From: JAJXWB01 sp046349215
Lineage (GTDB): Bacteria; Pseudomonadota; Alphaproteobacteria; Rhizobiales; Beijerinckiaceae
DNA: 64,000 bases
Direction of reading: 5' to 3'
Assembly: GCA_046349215.1 (NCBI GenBank)
Contig: JAXMCV010000001.1
Span: forward strand, 1,178,001-1,242,000
Part shown: one piece after another, positions 7,935-17,370 of the stretch
Layout: each line of letters starts with the position of its first letter
How positions within the stretch are numbered: position 1 is the stretch's first letter
Notes under the pieces: model-generated
What the model was told of the DNA's origin: nothing
What the model saw: the letters and a program-made list of their open reading frames with translations, nothing else
The model's database searches: none
Translations under genes and position numbers: made by a program

Positions 7935-8998
7935 GCGGGGGCCTGACGGAGACTCGTCCGCCGGCTGTCGCGCGTCGGACGCGCGGGCCGCGGCGGTCGG
8001 CTCAGGACGTTGGCCGCCCACACCAGCCGGTCCGGCAGCGCCCATTCGGACGGGCGTCCGGCTTGCGACAGGCGCGCGGCCGCCTCGATGAGGAATTCCG
8101 CGCCCTGCAGCACGGGGGGACGCGCAACGAGCGGCGAAGTCGCGGAAAAGGATTGCGCGGCGAGCGCCATCTTGCGCTGTGCGGCGACGATTGCGCGCTG
8201 CGACACGGAATCGAATCCGTTGGCTTCGACGACGCGGCCTATCTCGGCATAGAGCCGGCGCGCCGCGCGGATCGACGGGCGACATGCCGACGGCAGGGCC
8301 TCGATGCCGATGTCGGCGCTCGCGTAGAATTCCTCGGCGCGGTCCAGAAGCCGCCGCACGACGCCCTCGAGGGCGGGCGTGCAGGCGGGCGCCGCGACAA
8401 ACGCGTCGGGGTCGATCCCGCTCTCGGCCATCCATGCGCGCGGCAGATACAGGCGACCCATGCGCGCGTCGTCGCCGACGTCGCGCGCGATGTTGGTCAA
8501 TTGCATGGCGACGCCGAGATCGCAGGCGCGCGCGAGCGTCGCCGGATCCCTCACGCCCATCACGAGCGCCATCATCGCGCCGACCGTTCCGGCGACACGC
8601 GCCGCATAGGCTTCGACATCCGCAATAGTCGTATAGCGCCGCCCCTCGACATCCCACAGGAAGCCCTCGATCAGGGCCAGCGGAATCGCCTTGGGGATTT
8701 CGAATTGCGCCACGGCGTCCGCGAAGGCCCGATCGGCCGGGGCGTTCGCGGGCTTTCCGTCATAGACGTCGTCAAGCCGTTGCAACAGGGCTTCGATGGC
8801 GCCGCGATTGTCTGCGCAATCGACGGCGTCGTCCGCCTGCCGGCAGAAGGCGTAGAGCGCGATGGCCGGATCGCGCACACGCCAGGGCAGGAAAAACGAG
8901 GCGAGAAAAAAAGTCTTCGATCCGCCGGCCAGCATCTGGCGGCATGTCGCCAGGTCGCCGGCCGACGCCAGGCTTCGATCAGGCGAGAGTGGCTGCAT
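7931..8998 (-). CDS. crtB: Phytoene synthase, CrtB
   Basis: Condenses two GGPP to phytoene, the first committed carotenoid step. The 355-aa product carries the two aspartate motifs of squalene/phytoene synthases: CRQADDAVDCADN near residue 55 and TNIARDVGDDARMGRLYLP near residue 170, plus GGSKTFFLASFFLP close to the N-terminus. The ATG at 8998 lies inside the crtI end (20-bp overlap), so crtI-crtB are one operon in the usual order. The C-terminal 40 residues are proline- and arginine-rich and less conserved. Confidence 0.94.
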   Translation of the reverse strand: MQPLSPDRSLASAGDLATCRQMLAGGSKTFFLASFFLPWRVRDPAIALYAFCRQADDAVDCADNRGAIEALLQRLDDVYDGKPANAPADRAFADAVAQFEIPKAIPLALIEGFLWDVEGRRYTTIADVEAYAARVAGTVGAMMALVMGVRDPATLARACDLGVAMQLTNIARDVGDDARMGRLYLPRAWMAESGIDPDAFVAAPACTPALEGVVRRLLDRAEEFYASADIGIEALPSACRPSIRAARRLYAEIGRVVEANGFDSVSQRAIVAAQRKMALAAQSFSATSPLVARPPVLQGAEFLIEAAARLSQAGRPSEWALPDRLVWAANVLSRPPRPARPTRDSRRTSLRQAPA

Positions 8999-10508
8999 GC
9001 GGGACGATCCTGTCGAGAATGCGGGCCGAGGACAGCACGCCGGGCAGGCCGGCTCCGGGATGCGTTCCGGCGCCGACCAGATAGAGGCCCTCGATGTCGT
9101 CGCTCTTGTTGTGCGGGCGGAACCATGCGCTCTGCGTGAGGATCGGCTCCATGCCGAACGCCGCGCCCTCGTATGACAGCAGCCTGTCGCGAAAGTCGAT
9201 CGGGGTCGTCATCCGGGAGACGACGACATGCTTGTCCAGGCCGGGCAGCACGGTTCGCGCGAGATAGGCTTCGATCTTTCGGCGATATTTTTCGGCTTCT
9301 GTCGACCAGTCGACGTCGGCGGCGAGATTGGGCACCGGCGAGAGCACATAGAACGCGTCGCAACCCGGCGGCGCGACCGACGGATCGCTGGCGCTTGGCC
9401 GGTGCAGGTAGAGGCTGAAGTCCTCTGCGAGCCTGTGGTCGACGAATATGTCGTCGAGAAGTTCGCGGTAGCGCGGACCGAACAGGATGGAATGATGCGG
9501 CACGTCGGGATAGGCGCGGTCGACGCCGAAATACCAGACGAACAGGCTCATCGAGTAGCGGGCGCGCGTCAGTCGCGTATCGCGCAGCACGCGCCGGCAC
9601 TCGGGCGGCAGCATCTTCAGGTAGGTCCAGGCCGAGCAGGCGTTCGAGACGACGATATCGGCCGCGACGATTTCGCCGTCGGCGAGCCGGACGCCATTCG
9701 CCCTGCCGTTCTCGACACAGATCTGTTCGACCTCGGCATTGCAGCGCACGATGCCGCCCTGCCCCTGGATGAGTCCGACCAGGCCGGAGACGAGCCTGCC
9801 CGTCCCGCCGATCGCCGAATGCACGCCCCATTCGCGTTCGAGAAAGGCGATGAGCACATAGATCGATGTCGCAGCGAAGGGATTGGCGCCGATCAGCAGC
9901 GGATGAAAGCTGAAGATCGTCCGCAGCCGTTCATCCTTGATGTAGCGCGCCACGAAATTATAGACGGTGCGCAGGCCGCCGAGCCGAAGGATGTCTGGCG
10001 CGACGCGCGCCATGTCGAGCACGCTGGAAAACGGCCGGTCGCCCAACTGCTCGAAGCCGACGCGGAAGATCGCCTCGCTGGCCTTCAACAGCCGATCGTA
10101 GCCGTCCGCATCTTCGGGCGAGAAGCGCGCGATCTGCGCGCGCATCGCAACGGGATCGCCCGAATAGTCGAAGGTCTCGCCATTGTCGAAGCGCAACCGA
10201 TAGAACGGATCCATCGCGCGCAACTCGACATCGTCGCTGAGCTTTCGCCCGCACATCGCCCACAATTCCTCGAACAGGAACGGGGCCGTGACGATGGTCG
10301 GACCGGCGTCGAAGGTGAAGCCGTCGATATGATGGGTGTAGGCGCGGCCGCCTGGAGCATCGAGCTTCTCGAGCACCGTCACGCGGTAGCCGCGCGCCCC
10401 GAGGCGCACCGCCGCCGCAAGCCCGCCGAAACCGCTGCCGATGACGACGGCATGCGGTTGCCGGCCGGCGCGCTTGTCACACACATCTGACGGAGATGCT
10501 GTCAACAT
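8979..10508 (-). CDS. crtI: Phytoene desaturase, CrtI
   Basis: FAD-dependent stepwise desaturation of phytoene to neurosporene or lycopene. The 509-aa protein has the FAD motif VVIGSGFGGLAAAVRL near residue 22, YTHHIDGFTFDAGPTIVTAP, and the C-terminal LYLVGAGTHPGAGLPGVLSS signature. The ATG at 10508 gives the full length, but two PpsR-like sites cover 10475-10517, that is the first dozen codons, and a GTG at codon 9 (10484) is an alternative. bchO ends 44 nt upstream, so some read-through from bchIDO is possible. Confidence 0.94.
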   Translation of the reverse strand: MLTASPSDVCDKRAGRQPHAVVIGSGFGGLAAAVRLGARGYRVTVLEKLDAPGGRAYTHHIDGFTFDAGPTIVTAPFLFEELWAMCGRKLSDDVELRAMDPFYRLRFDNGETFDYSGDPVAMRAQIARFSPEDADGYDRLLKASEAIFRVGFEQLGDRPFSSVLDMARVAPDILRLGGLRTVYNFVARYIKDERLRTIFSFHPLLIGANPFAATSIYVLIAFLEREWGVHSAIGGTGRLVSGLVGLIQGQGGIVRCNAEVEQICVENGRANGVRLADGEIVAADIVVSNACSAWTYLKMLPPECRRVLRDTRLTRARYSMSLFVWYFGVDRAYPDVPHHSILFGPRYRELLDDIFVDHRLAEDFSLYLHRPSASDPSVAPPGCDAFYVLSPVPNLAADVDWSTEAEKYRRKIEAYLARTVLPGLDKHVVVSRMTTPIDFRDRLLSYEGAAFGMEPILTQSAWFRPHNKSDDIEGLYLVGAGTHPGAGLPGVLSSARILDRIVPHAATLA

Positions 10509-10517
10509 TGCTTGACT
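10475..10517 (-). promoter_or_regulatory. Two PpsR/CrtJ-like operators at the crtI start
   Basis: TGTCAACATTGCTTGACT (10500-10517) contains GTCAA-N6-TTGAC and is TGT-N12-ACT; TGTCACACACATCTGACG (10475-10492) is a weaker TGT-N12-ACG. Their starts are 25 bp apart. On the minus strand a TATAGT hexamer directly precedes the crtI ATG. Binding is inferred from similarity to the TGT-N12-ACA consensus. Confidence 0.6.
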
Positions 10518-10552
10518 ATAGCAGGATGGCGGAAGCGCGCCAGAGGCGGTTT

Positions 10553-11476
10553 TCAGGGGGCCGATCCGCTGGCCATCGCCCGGATCAGTTCGGCGACGGT
10601 CTCCGGCGCCTCCTCGTGCGCGAGATGGCCCAGACCCTTGAGGCGAATGAGCCGGGCGCCAGGCGCGATCCTCGCGATCTCGCCGGCCTGTCCGGGCGGC
10701 ACGGCCCTGTCGTTGAGGCCGACGACCAGCGTCAGCGGGATCTTCAGGCGGCGAAGGTCATCCGACATCTTCGACAGGTCCCAGTTCGCCATCATCCGCA
10801 ATGCGCCGGCGACGTGGCGCGGGTCTGCGAACAGGCGGCCGTACAGGTCGAGGCCGCGGCGATCGATGTGCGATCCTGTGTCGCGGATCAACCTCTCGAC
10901 GGAGGCCGGACTCGATGCGCTCCACGCGAAGATGCGCGGCACGAAGGGGTTGAGCGACAGAACTTTCGCCAGCGGCGAAAACAACTGGCTCACCGGGCCG
11001 CCGAAAGGCATGAAGGCGCCGTTGATCGCCATTACCGACCGCGGCGTGATGGAGCCTTCCAGACACATACGGACCAGTATTGCGGCGCCGGCGGAATGAC
11101 CGACCGCGTAGTCTGGACGAACATCGAGGACGCGCAACAGCTTGGTCAGCGCGTTCGCCATGCCGGCGAGCGTCGCCTGCGACGAACCGGTCGCGTCGGT
11201 GAAGCCATGGCCCGGCAGGTCGGGCGCAACAACGGTGAAATCGCGCGCGAGCAGCGGCAGCAGGTCGCGCCACGAATGGGTCGCGGCGCCGGCGCCATGA
11301 AGCAGCAGGAGCACGGGACCGCGCCCGGCGATCTGGACGTGCCAGTCGAACCCGCCTGCATGGACGGACCGGCTGTATTCACGATTTGGCCAGTCGCCCG
11401 GATCCCGTTTCAGTTCGACCTCCGCCGCCCCGCCATTTGCCGGCGCGGCCTCGGCGAAGGCGCGGCGCCGGCTCAC
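10553..11476 (-). CDS. bchO: Magnesium chelatase accessory alpha/beta hydrolase, BchO
   Basis: Alpha/beta-hydrolase-fold protein found with bchI and bchD in purple bacteria and thought to help magnesium chelation; its exact reaction is not settled. The 307-aa product has the oxyanion-loop region LLLLHGAGAATHSWRDLLP near residue 57, the nucleophile elbow VGHSAGAA, and a late histidine in LKGLGHLAHEEAPE. It begins with GTG 11476, overlapping the bchD stop as GTGA, last of the bchI-D-O set. Confidence 0.92.
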   Translation of the reverse strand: MSRRRAFAEAAPANGGAAEVELKRDPGDWPNREYSRSVHAGGFDWHVQIAGRGPVLLLLHGAGAATHSWRDLLPLLARDFTVVAPDLPGHGFTDATGSSQATLAGMANALTKLLRVLDVRPDYAVGHSAGAAILVRMCLEGSITPRSVMAINGAFMPFGGPVSQLFSPLAKVLSLNPFVPRIFAWSASSPASVERLIRDTGSHIDRRGLDLYGRLFADPRHVAGALRMMANWDLSKMSDDLRRLKIPLTLVVGLNDRAVPPGQAGEIARIAPGARLIRLKGLGHLAHEEAPETVAELIRAMASGSAP

Positions 11477-13272
11477 GAGGCCCGCGCGCGCGCGGCCTGC
11501 GACTGCCGCGTCATCGTGCGCACCACACCGGACATTTGCTCGGCGTCGGCATGCGGCAATGGCAGATAGACCGCGCCCATGTCGACGGCAAGCGAGCGCG
11601 CGCCGGGCTGGGGTTGCGGCGAGGTGTCGATCAGCGCGCAGGCGAAATTGTGCGCGCGCAGGAGCTTCGCCTGCGCGGTGGCGTCCTCGTTGGCCTTCGC
11701 GCGGCCGGGCGAACCATCGAGCGCGATGTTGGCCCGTCCGTCGGTCAGCACGACGATCGAGGCCGTGCCGCCGCGCCGGCGTACCGAGAGCGCGAGTTCG
11801 GCTGCGGCGTTCAAGCCGCTGGCCAGCGGCGTGCCGCCGCCGCCCGGCATTGCGGCGAGGCAGCGCTTGGCGCGGGTGAGCGAACGGGTCGGCGGCAGCA
11901 AGAGATCGGCGCTCCTGCTCCTGAAGGCGATGACGGCGACGCGATCGCGCCGTACGTAGCAGTCGGCCAAGAGCAGTTCGATCGCGCCCTTGGCTTCCGC
12001 AAGACGGTTGAGCGCCGAAGATCCCGACGCGTCCAGCACGAAGATCGTCGTCGTCTGCGCCCGCTCGACGTGGCGGCGCAACCGGAAATCCTCGACGCGA
12101 ACGAGCAGGTCGTTCGGCGCGTCGGGCATGGCGTTGCGCCGCAGCTTCTGCCAGGGCGCGGCGGCGCGAAGGGTTTCGATCAGGTGCAGCCTTGCCCCGG
12201 CGTGCGGGCGTCCCTGACGCACGCCGGCCGGCCGGCCTCGCATGATGGATTTTCGCGCTGTGCCCGAGCGACCGGTTTCGCGCGCACGTCCAAGGCCGGC
12301 GCGTTCGACCAGCAGGCGCGACAGGAGTCCCGGCGGAATCGCCGCGCGCGCGGCTGCCAGCACGATGTCTTCCATCTGCTGCACGTCCGGCTGGTCCTGC
12401 GCGTCGTCTGGCGCGTCGTCCGGTCTTTGCTCCGGCGGAGGCTGTTCGTCCTGCGGCGCCGGCGCGTCGTTTGCCGGCAGCATGGTCGCGCGCGGCGCGA
12501 GCACCAGCCGCGCCGCGGCGGCCGCGTCGTCCTCGTCCACGGCCGTATTGCCATGCAACGCCGCGTGAGCGGCGGCGGCGCGCACCGCGAGCATGGGCGC
12601 GCGAAGGGAGAGAATGCCCAGAGCGATCGCCGTGTCCGAAAGCGAGCGCACGACCTCGTCGGGCACTAGGACGGAAGGCAGGTAGACACGCGCGCGGGCA
12701 ATGTCGTCAAGCGAAGCCGGCACGGGATCGACCGCCGCCCCGAACGGTATGTCATCGAGCTCGAGATGAAAGGCCAGTCGATCGGCGATCAGTTCGGGCG
12801 TTCGTTCGTCCGGCTCGACGCCCTCGTCCAGCGCCAGAATGCCGAAACGGCTCGGCGCGATCTGCGAGAAGCCTTCGCGCTCGATGCGCACTTCCCGTTC
12901 GTCGAACGCGGCTGCGATCCGCGCCGCGACGTGACGGTCCATCGCGTCGGTCATGGCGAGGATGACCACGCCGCCATCGGCCTCGCTGAGAACTCCGGCG
13001 CCGACCACCGGTCGATTGGCGGCGAGCGTCGCCGCCATGTCGAGCCCGCCAATCAGCCGGTCGTCCGAAATGCCGAGCGGAACGCGGCGCAGCGGCATGT
13101 CCACCGGCAGCAGGCTTCGCGCGGCGCCGAGCCAGCGCTCGCGCGTCGGCCCGGCGCGTGCGCGCAAGCGAACGCCGAGGCCGTGCGGATCAACGGCGAA
13201 CAGCGCGGCGGCAAGCGACGCATCGGCCCAGAGCGCGCCGAAATCCGGCGGGCCGGCGATGCTGTCGGTCAT
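11473..13272 (-). CDS. bchD: Magnesium chelatase subunit D, BchD
   Basis: Non-ATP-hydrolysing AAA+ partner of BchI in the complex that inserts Mg2+ into protoporphyrin IX on BchH. The 599-aa protein has an N-terminal degenerate AAA+ part, a proline- and acid-rich linker (about residues 265-300, many P, D, E, Q) and a C-terminal integrin I domain whose MIDAS begins VLDASGSSALNRLAEAKGAI. The ATG at 13272 overlaps the bchI stop as ATGA; a much longer upstream open frame is antisense/shifted bchI and is not coding. Confidence 0.93.
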   Translation of the reverse strand: MTDSIAGPPDFGALWADASLAAALFAVDPHGLGVRLRARAGPTRERWLGAARSLLPVDMPLRRVPLGISDDRLIGGLDMAATLAANRPVVGAGVLSEADGGVVILAMTDAMDRHVAARIAAAFDEREVRIEREGFSQIAPSRFGILALDEGVEPDERTPELIADRLAFHLELDDIPFGAAVDPVPASLDDIARARVYLPSVLVPDEVVRSLSDTAIALGILSLRAPMLAVRAAAAHAALHGNTAVDEDDAAAAARLVLAPRATMLPANDAPAPQDEQPPPEQRPDDAPDDAQDQPDVQQMEDIVLAAARAAIPPGLLSRLLVERAGLGRARETGRSGTARKSIMRGRPAGVRQGRPHAGARLHLIETLRAAAPWQKLRRNAMPDAPNDLLVRVEDFRLRRHVERAQTTTIFVLDASGSSALNRLAEAKGAIELLLADCYVRRDRVAVIAFRSRSADLLLPPTRSLTRAKRCLAAMPGGGGTPLASGLNAAAELALSVRRRGGTASIVVLTDGRANIALDGSPGRAKANEDATAQAKLLRAHNFACALIDTSPQPQPGARSLAVDMGAVYLPLPHADAEQMSGVVRTMTRQSQAARARAS

Positions 13273-14288
13273 GCCGGCGCAAGCTCCTCCAGCACGCGCT
13301 CGATGCGCGACGCCGAACCGGATTCGTCGAGCGGATTGCGCCGCATCCGGTGGCGGAAGGCGGCGTTGGCGACGCGCCGGAAATCGCGCTCCTCCACCTG
13401 GCCGCGGTTTTCGTAGGCGGCGAGCGCGCGGCTGGCGCGGATCAGCGTCAGTTCGCCGCGCAATCCGTCGGCGCCGAGCGCCATGCACAGCGCGGTCGCC
13501 CGTTCGATGCTCGCGTCCGACAATTGCACGTTGCGAATGGCCTTGCGGGCGCGTGCGATGCGACGGCCGATCGCCTCGTCGCGCTTGCGCCATGTCTCGA
13601 CGAAAGCGGAAGGATCGCGCTCGAACGCATCGCGGCGCCTGATCACCTCGATGCGCGAGGCGCTGTCGGTGGGCGTGCGCACGTCGACCGAAAGCCCGAA
13701 GCGGTCGAGCAATTGCGGCCGCAATTCGCCTTCTTCCGGGTTGCCGCTGCCGATCAGAACGAAACGCGCGGGATGTCGCAGCGACAGGCCTTCCCGCTCG
13801 ACCACGTTCTCGCCCGAGGCGGAAACGTCGAGGAGCAGGTCGACGATATGATCCTCGAGCAGGTTCACTTCGTCGATGTAGAGGAAACCGCGGTGGGCGC
13901 GGGCCAGCAGGCCGGGCTCGAAGGCGCGTTCGCCGCGCGCCAGCGCGCGTTCGAAATCGAGCGCGCCGACCACCCGGTCCTCGGTGACGCCGAGCGGCAG
14001 GTCGACGACGGGTATGGGCGCGAATTCGGATTTCAGCGCGCCGGCGCGCGCCCGGCATTCCGGACAGAGCGCGCCGCCGGAGGCCGGCTCGCAATTGAAC
14101 CGGCAGCCGGCGACCTTTTTCATCTTCGGCAGCAGCGCGGCAAGCCCGCGCACCGCGGTGGACTTGCCGGTGCCGCGGTCGCCGAAGACCAGCACGCCTC
14201 CGATCGTCGGGTCGATCGCGGCCAGGACCAGGGCGAGTTTCATCTCGTCCTGCCCCACGATGGCCGAAAACGGATAGGGCGTGCGCAT
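13269..14288 (-). CDS. bchI: Magnesium chelatase ATPase subunit I, BchI
   Basis: AAA+ ATPase motor of Mg-chelatase. The 339-aa product has Walker A GDRGTGKSTAVRG near residue 38, the Walker B region YIDEVNLLEDHIVDLLLD, and FVLIGSGNPEEGELRPQLLDR with sensor residues. ATG 14288 gives MRTPYPFSAIVGQDEMK, the usual BchI N-terminus; upstream in-frame codons belong to the antisense of cytochrome c2. First gene of bchI-D-O. Confidence 0.94.
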   Translation of the reverse strand: MRTPYPFSAIVGQDEMKLALVLAAIDPTIGGVLVFGDRGTGKSTAVRGLAALLPKMKKVAGCRFNCEPASGGALCPECRARAGALKSEFAPIPVVDLPLGVTEDRVVGALDFERALARGERAFEPGLLARAHRGFLYIDEVNLLEDHIVDLLLDVSASGENVVEREGLSLRHPARFVLIGSGNPEEGELRPQLLDRFGLSVDVRTPTDSASRIEVIRRRDAFERDPSAFVETWRKRDEAIGRRIARARKAIRNVQLSDASIERATALCMALGADGLRGELTLIRASRALAAYENRGQVEERDFRRVANAAFRHRMRRNPLDESGSASRIERVLEELAPA

Positions 14289-14305
14289 CTGTGGCGGCTC
14301 CCGCG

Positions 14306-14698
14306 CTACTTCTTCTTGCCGTCGGGCCCGAACTGCTTGAGATAGGCGATCACGTCGTCGATCTTCTGCTCGTCCTTGAGGCCCGCGAACACCATCTTCG
14401 TGCCCGGGATCATCTTCTTGGGATCCTGCAGGTATTCCTTCAGCTTGTCCTCGGTCCAGACGATGCCGGAGTTCTTGTTCGCGTCGGTGTAGTTGTAGCC
14501 CTCGACGCTCCCCGCCTTCCTCCCCACCAATCCGTTCTGCTCCGGGCCCACCCCGTTCTTCGCGCCTTCGCCGATCTGGTGACAGGTCTTGCACACGAGG
14601 AAAACCTTTTCGCCCGCGACTGGATCGCCAGCCGCCATGGCCGCGCCACAACCAGACGCAACCAGCAGGGTAACCGCAAATACAAGTCTCAAAAGCAT
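14306..14698 (-). CDS. cycA: Cytochrome c2 (soluble electron carrier)
   Basis: Periplasmic class I cytochrome c, the likely electron donor that re-reduces the photo-oxidised reaction centre. The 130-aa precursor has a signal peptide (MLLRLVFAVTLLVASGCG then AAMAA) and the heme motif CKTCH, with the distal methionine in PGTKMVFAG. I choose ATG 14698 because GGAG lies 6 nt upstream; ATGs at 14710 and 14716 are alternatives. It precedes bchI by 17 nt, so it may be co-transcribed with the chelatase genes. The symbol is by position and family; paralogues could exist elsewhere in the genome. Confidence 0.85.
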   Translation of the reverse strand: MLLRLVFAVTLLVASGCGAAMAAGDPVAGEKVFLVCKTCHQIGEGAKNGVGPEQNGLVGRKAGSVEGYNYTDANKNSGIVWTEDKLKEYLQDPKKMIPGTKMVFAGLKDEQKIDDVIAYLKQFGPDGKKK

Positions 14699-14750
14699 GC
14701 CATTCTCCATTCGCACTCGCGTTTCCCCCGCTCCCCGTTCAAAGGCGTGA

Positions 14751-15671
14751 TCACGACGCCCATAGTCCGTCGGCTACACATTCCTCGGCCTTGGCGAGGG
14801 CCTGCGCCGCATCGACCGCGGTCGCGTCCGCCCCAACGCGCTGGACCAGCTCGGGCCGGGCGTTGAACAAGGGACCGCCCACCATGATGCCGATCCGTGG
14901 GTTCAACGATTTGCGGCGGACAACAGCGATGCTGGCGGCGACACGATCGAGTTGCGTTTCGGAGCCGACAGAAAATCCGGCGAGGGTCAGCGATTCAGCG
15001 CCGACGGCGCGCCCGATGTCTCGGTCTGTCTGAAACGGACCGGGCACGACGGCCCAACCGGCGCGGGAAAACCATTCCGATACGAGCAAAAGGCCGAACG
15101 AATGTTGTTCTCCAGGAACAGTCGTCAGCAGCGCCTTCATGCCGCCACTGCGAACTTCGCGCTCGCGGCGAAATTCCGGGCTGATTTCCCTGACCATGCG
15201 ATGCAACCGCCAAAGCCCCAAGGTCACCTCGGAGAACGGCAACTGGTCGGTTTCCCAGTAATACCCGAGCAGCCGGGCGCTTTCCGAAAACAGGCCGAGA
15301 TAGAGTTCCTCGGGACTCGCGCCTTCGGTGCGCAACTCGTCGACCATGCGTGTCGCCGCCGCTTCGTCCGCATCGAGGAGGGCGTCGGCAAATTCGCGCG
15401 CCTTCTGCGCGCCCAACCGCACATCTGCGCGCGCGTTGTGATCGGCTCGCTGGCTGAAGCTGCGCAGAAGATGCGGGACGACGTCCTCGAGCAAACGGTC
15501 GCCCAGGGCCGAGCAGTGGAGGTCCGCCACGCGCAAGCGGGCGCCCATCTGCGAGTCGCCCGATGCGTTGACACGACGCGGCGCCTGCACGGCTGCGCGT
15601 TCATGCCGGGGCTGGTCGCAGGTGTCGGAGGCCGGGGTCCGCTCCCCCATCCAATTATCCGGCTGAACCAT
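14751..15671 (-). CDS. ppaA: PpaA/AerR-type cobalamin-binding photosynthesis regulator
   Basis: Member of the AerR/PpaA family, B12-binding antirepressors that modify PpsR/CrtJ in response to light and oxygen. The 306-aa product has a helical N-terminal half (LRSFSQRADHNARADVRLG) and a C-terminal SCHIC-type B12 domain: LLTTVPGEQHSFGLLLVSEW, SVGSETQLDRVAASIAVVR, IGIMVGGPLFNARPELVQRV. GGGAGG five nt before ATG 15671 supports the start; shorter forms from internal starts are known in the family. It sits divergent from the first ppsR with a PpsR-like operator in its promoter. Confidence 0.9.
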   Translation of the reverse strand: MVQPDNWMGERTPASDTCDQPRHERAAVQAPRRVNASGDSQMGARLRVADLHCSALGDRLLEDVVPHLLRSFSQRADHNARADVRLGAQKAREFADALLDADEAAATRMVDELRTEGASPEELYLGLFSESARLLGYYWETDQLPFSEVTLGLWRLHRMVREISPEFRREREVRSGGMKALLTTVPGEQHSFGLLLVSEWFSRAGWAVVPGPFQTDRDIGRAVGAESLTLAGFSVGSETQLDRVAASIAVVRRKSLNPRIGIMVGGPLFNARPELVQRVGADATAVDAAQALAKAEECVADGLWAS

Positions 15672-15689
15672 AGGCGCCTCCCGGACCTG

Positions 15690-15730
15690 ATTAAAGGACT
15701 CCTACCGGGAAGCGTCAAGCTTGCTTGACG
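15690..15730 (-). promoter_or_regulatory. ppaA promoter with PpsR-like palindrome
   Basis: TTGACG (15713-15718), 17 nt, TTTAAT (15690-15695) form a good sigma70-like promoter for ppaA on the minus strand. The -35 is one half of CGTCAAGCTTGCTTGACG (15713-15730), a GTCAA-N6-TTGAC palindrome, so a bound PpsR would cover the -35. The pair suggests feedback between repressor and antirepressor. Inferred. Confidence 0.65.
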
Positions 15731-15954
15731 TTCTTTTCGATTTACGCTGCGATGCAGCGAACGCACTTTTGGCGGAATCTTGGCGGATAAGCATCTCGAA
15801 GGACCGTTTTCGATTGATTCCGCATGATCACGGTTGTAACCGGGCGACATCTGCATATCTCCGGCACGGCGCAGGAAGCTGAAGCGTTGGCGCTGCCCTC
15901 CGGGCTGAATCGGGAATACTTCGTAACGGCCCCCACTTTTCGCTGGTCCCCGGC

Positions 15955-17343
15955 ATGTTGGCGGAGAACGCGGAAAAGAAAGTTGCGCTTATGCGATCCG
16001 CTGATCATGCAGCTACCGCAGAACCCGACATAACGCTTGTTCTCGACCTCGAGGGCGTGATCGAGAAGGCGACATTGTCGCCCGCTGTTAGCGACGAGAA
16101 GATTGACAACTGGATAGGGCGACACTGGAGCGAGGTCGTCGGCGTGGCCGCCGGCGACAAGGTGCATCGTATTGTCGAAGACGCCAGAACTACGGGCGTT
16201 TCGGCGTTTCGCCAGATCAACCAGATCTTTCCCAGCGGCCTGGAACTGCCGTTCGAATTCACGGCGGTGCGCCTCGAGAACCAGCGAAGTCTTGTCGCCA
16301 TCGGCAAGAATTTGAAGGCCGTGGCCGAGTTGCAGTCGCGGCTAATTGCCGCACAGCAATTGATGGAGCGCGATTACTGGCGGCTGCGCGAGGCGGAAAA
16401 CCGCTATCGGCAATTGTTCGACGCCTCTACCGAGCCGGTTCTATTGATAGCCGCGGCGTCCCTGCAGATCGTCGAAGCCAACCCGTCCGCAGTCCGCGCC
16501 TTCGATCTTCAGACTGGCCGGCGCGGACGCGTTCTCGAGCGTTCCTTGATGTCGCTCGCGGACGAGCGCGATCACGCCGCATTGTCGGTCATGTTCGACC
16601 GTGTCCGGGACCTCGGCAGGACGCCCGGCATCATCGTTCGTCTGGGTGAAATCCCCTGGATCGTCCGCGCTTCACTGACCGGAGCGGACTCCGCGTCGGA
16701 ATTCATTCTGCAATTCTCCCCGGCGCGCGCCGTCGAACAGGAAGCAGGGCAAGAACAGGTCGTCCCTCTGGAGGCGCTGATCGAACGCTCTCCAGACGGG
16801 ATCGTCATCGCGGACCGGAACGGAGCAATCCGGCGGCTCAACCGAGCCTTCCTCGAGCTGGTGGGCGCGAACGCACGCGGCGCCTTGCTTGGCGAGCCAT
16901 TGTCGCGTTGGCTGGCGCAACCCGGCGCCGACGCAGGCACGCTTCTGCTCAATGTGAGCAGACATGGTTACGTTCGGCTCCTGCCGACGATCCTGACCGG
17001 TGCGCGTGGGATGGAGCGTCGCGTCGAGGTTTCAGCGGCGGGCGACTCCGAAAGCGACCCCCAATACGTCTGCTTCGTGATCAGGGACGTCGAGCGCCGC
17101 CTGCCCGCGCGGGCGGCGGCAGGCGATATTGCAGACGAACTTCGGACCATTGCGGACAGGATCGGCAAGGCTCCCCTGAGACTTGTGGTCCAGGAGACCA
17201 TCGACAGCGTAGAACGCCATCACATAAGGGCGGCGCTCGAAGCGTCCGGGGGAAACAGGACCGAAGCCGCGGAAATGCTGGGATTGAGCCGGCAGGGACT
17301 CTACGCCAAACTCAAGCGGTACGGTTTGGCTCTGGAGCCATGA
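15955..17343 (+). CDS. ppsR: PpsR/CrtJ-type transcriptional repressor, first copy
   Basis: Represses bch, crt and puc genes under oxygen. The 462-aa protein has an N-terminal PAS-like part, a glutamine-rich linker helix (LQSRLIAAQQLMERDYWRLRE region), two PAS domains (LFDASTEPVLLIAAASLQIV; LIERSPDGIVIADRNGAIRR) and a Fis-type HTH at the C-terminus (GGNRTEAAEMLGLSRQGLYA). The only cysteine seen is in QYVCFVIRD; the HTH cysteine used in redox switching of other PpsR/CrtJ proteins is absent. ATG 15955 is used; ATG 15991 is possible. It is 27 nt ahead of bphP and probably co-transcribed. Confidence 0.9.
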   Translation: MLAENAEKKVALMRSADHAATAEPDITLVLDLEGVIEKATLSPAVSDEKIDNWIGRHWSEVVGVAAGDKVHRIVEDARTTGVSAFRQINQIFPSGLELPFEFTAVRLENQRSLVAIGKNLKAVAELQSRLIAAQQLMERDYWRLREAENRYRQLFDASTEPVLLIAAASLQIVEANPSAVRAFDLQTGRRGRVLERSLMSLADERDHAALSVMFDRVRDLGRTPGIIVRLGEIPWIVRASLTGADSASEFILQFSPARAVEQEAGQEQVVPLEALIERSPDGIVIADRNGAIRRLNRAFLELVGANARGALLGEPLSRWLAQPGADAGTLLLNVSRHGYVRLLPTILTGARGMERRVEVSAAGDSESDPQYVCFVIRDVERRLPARAAAGDIADELRTIADRIGKAPLRLVVQETIDSVERHHIRAALEASGGNRTEAAEMLGLSRQGLYAKLKRYGLALEP

Positions 17344-17370
17344 ACCGCGGGGTCCGGACAGGGTGTCGCA

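Noticed and set aside
13158..14345. A 395-codon plus-strand frame
   Set aside because: Antisense to bchI/bchD with no recognisable sequence.
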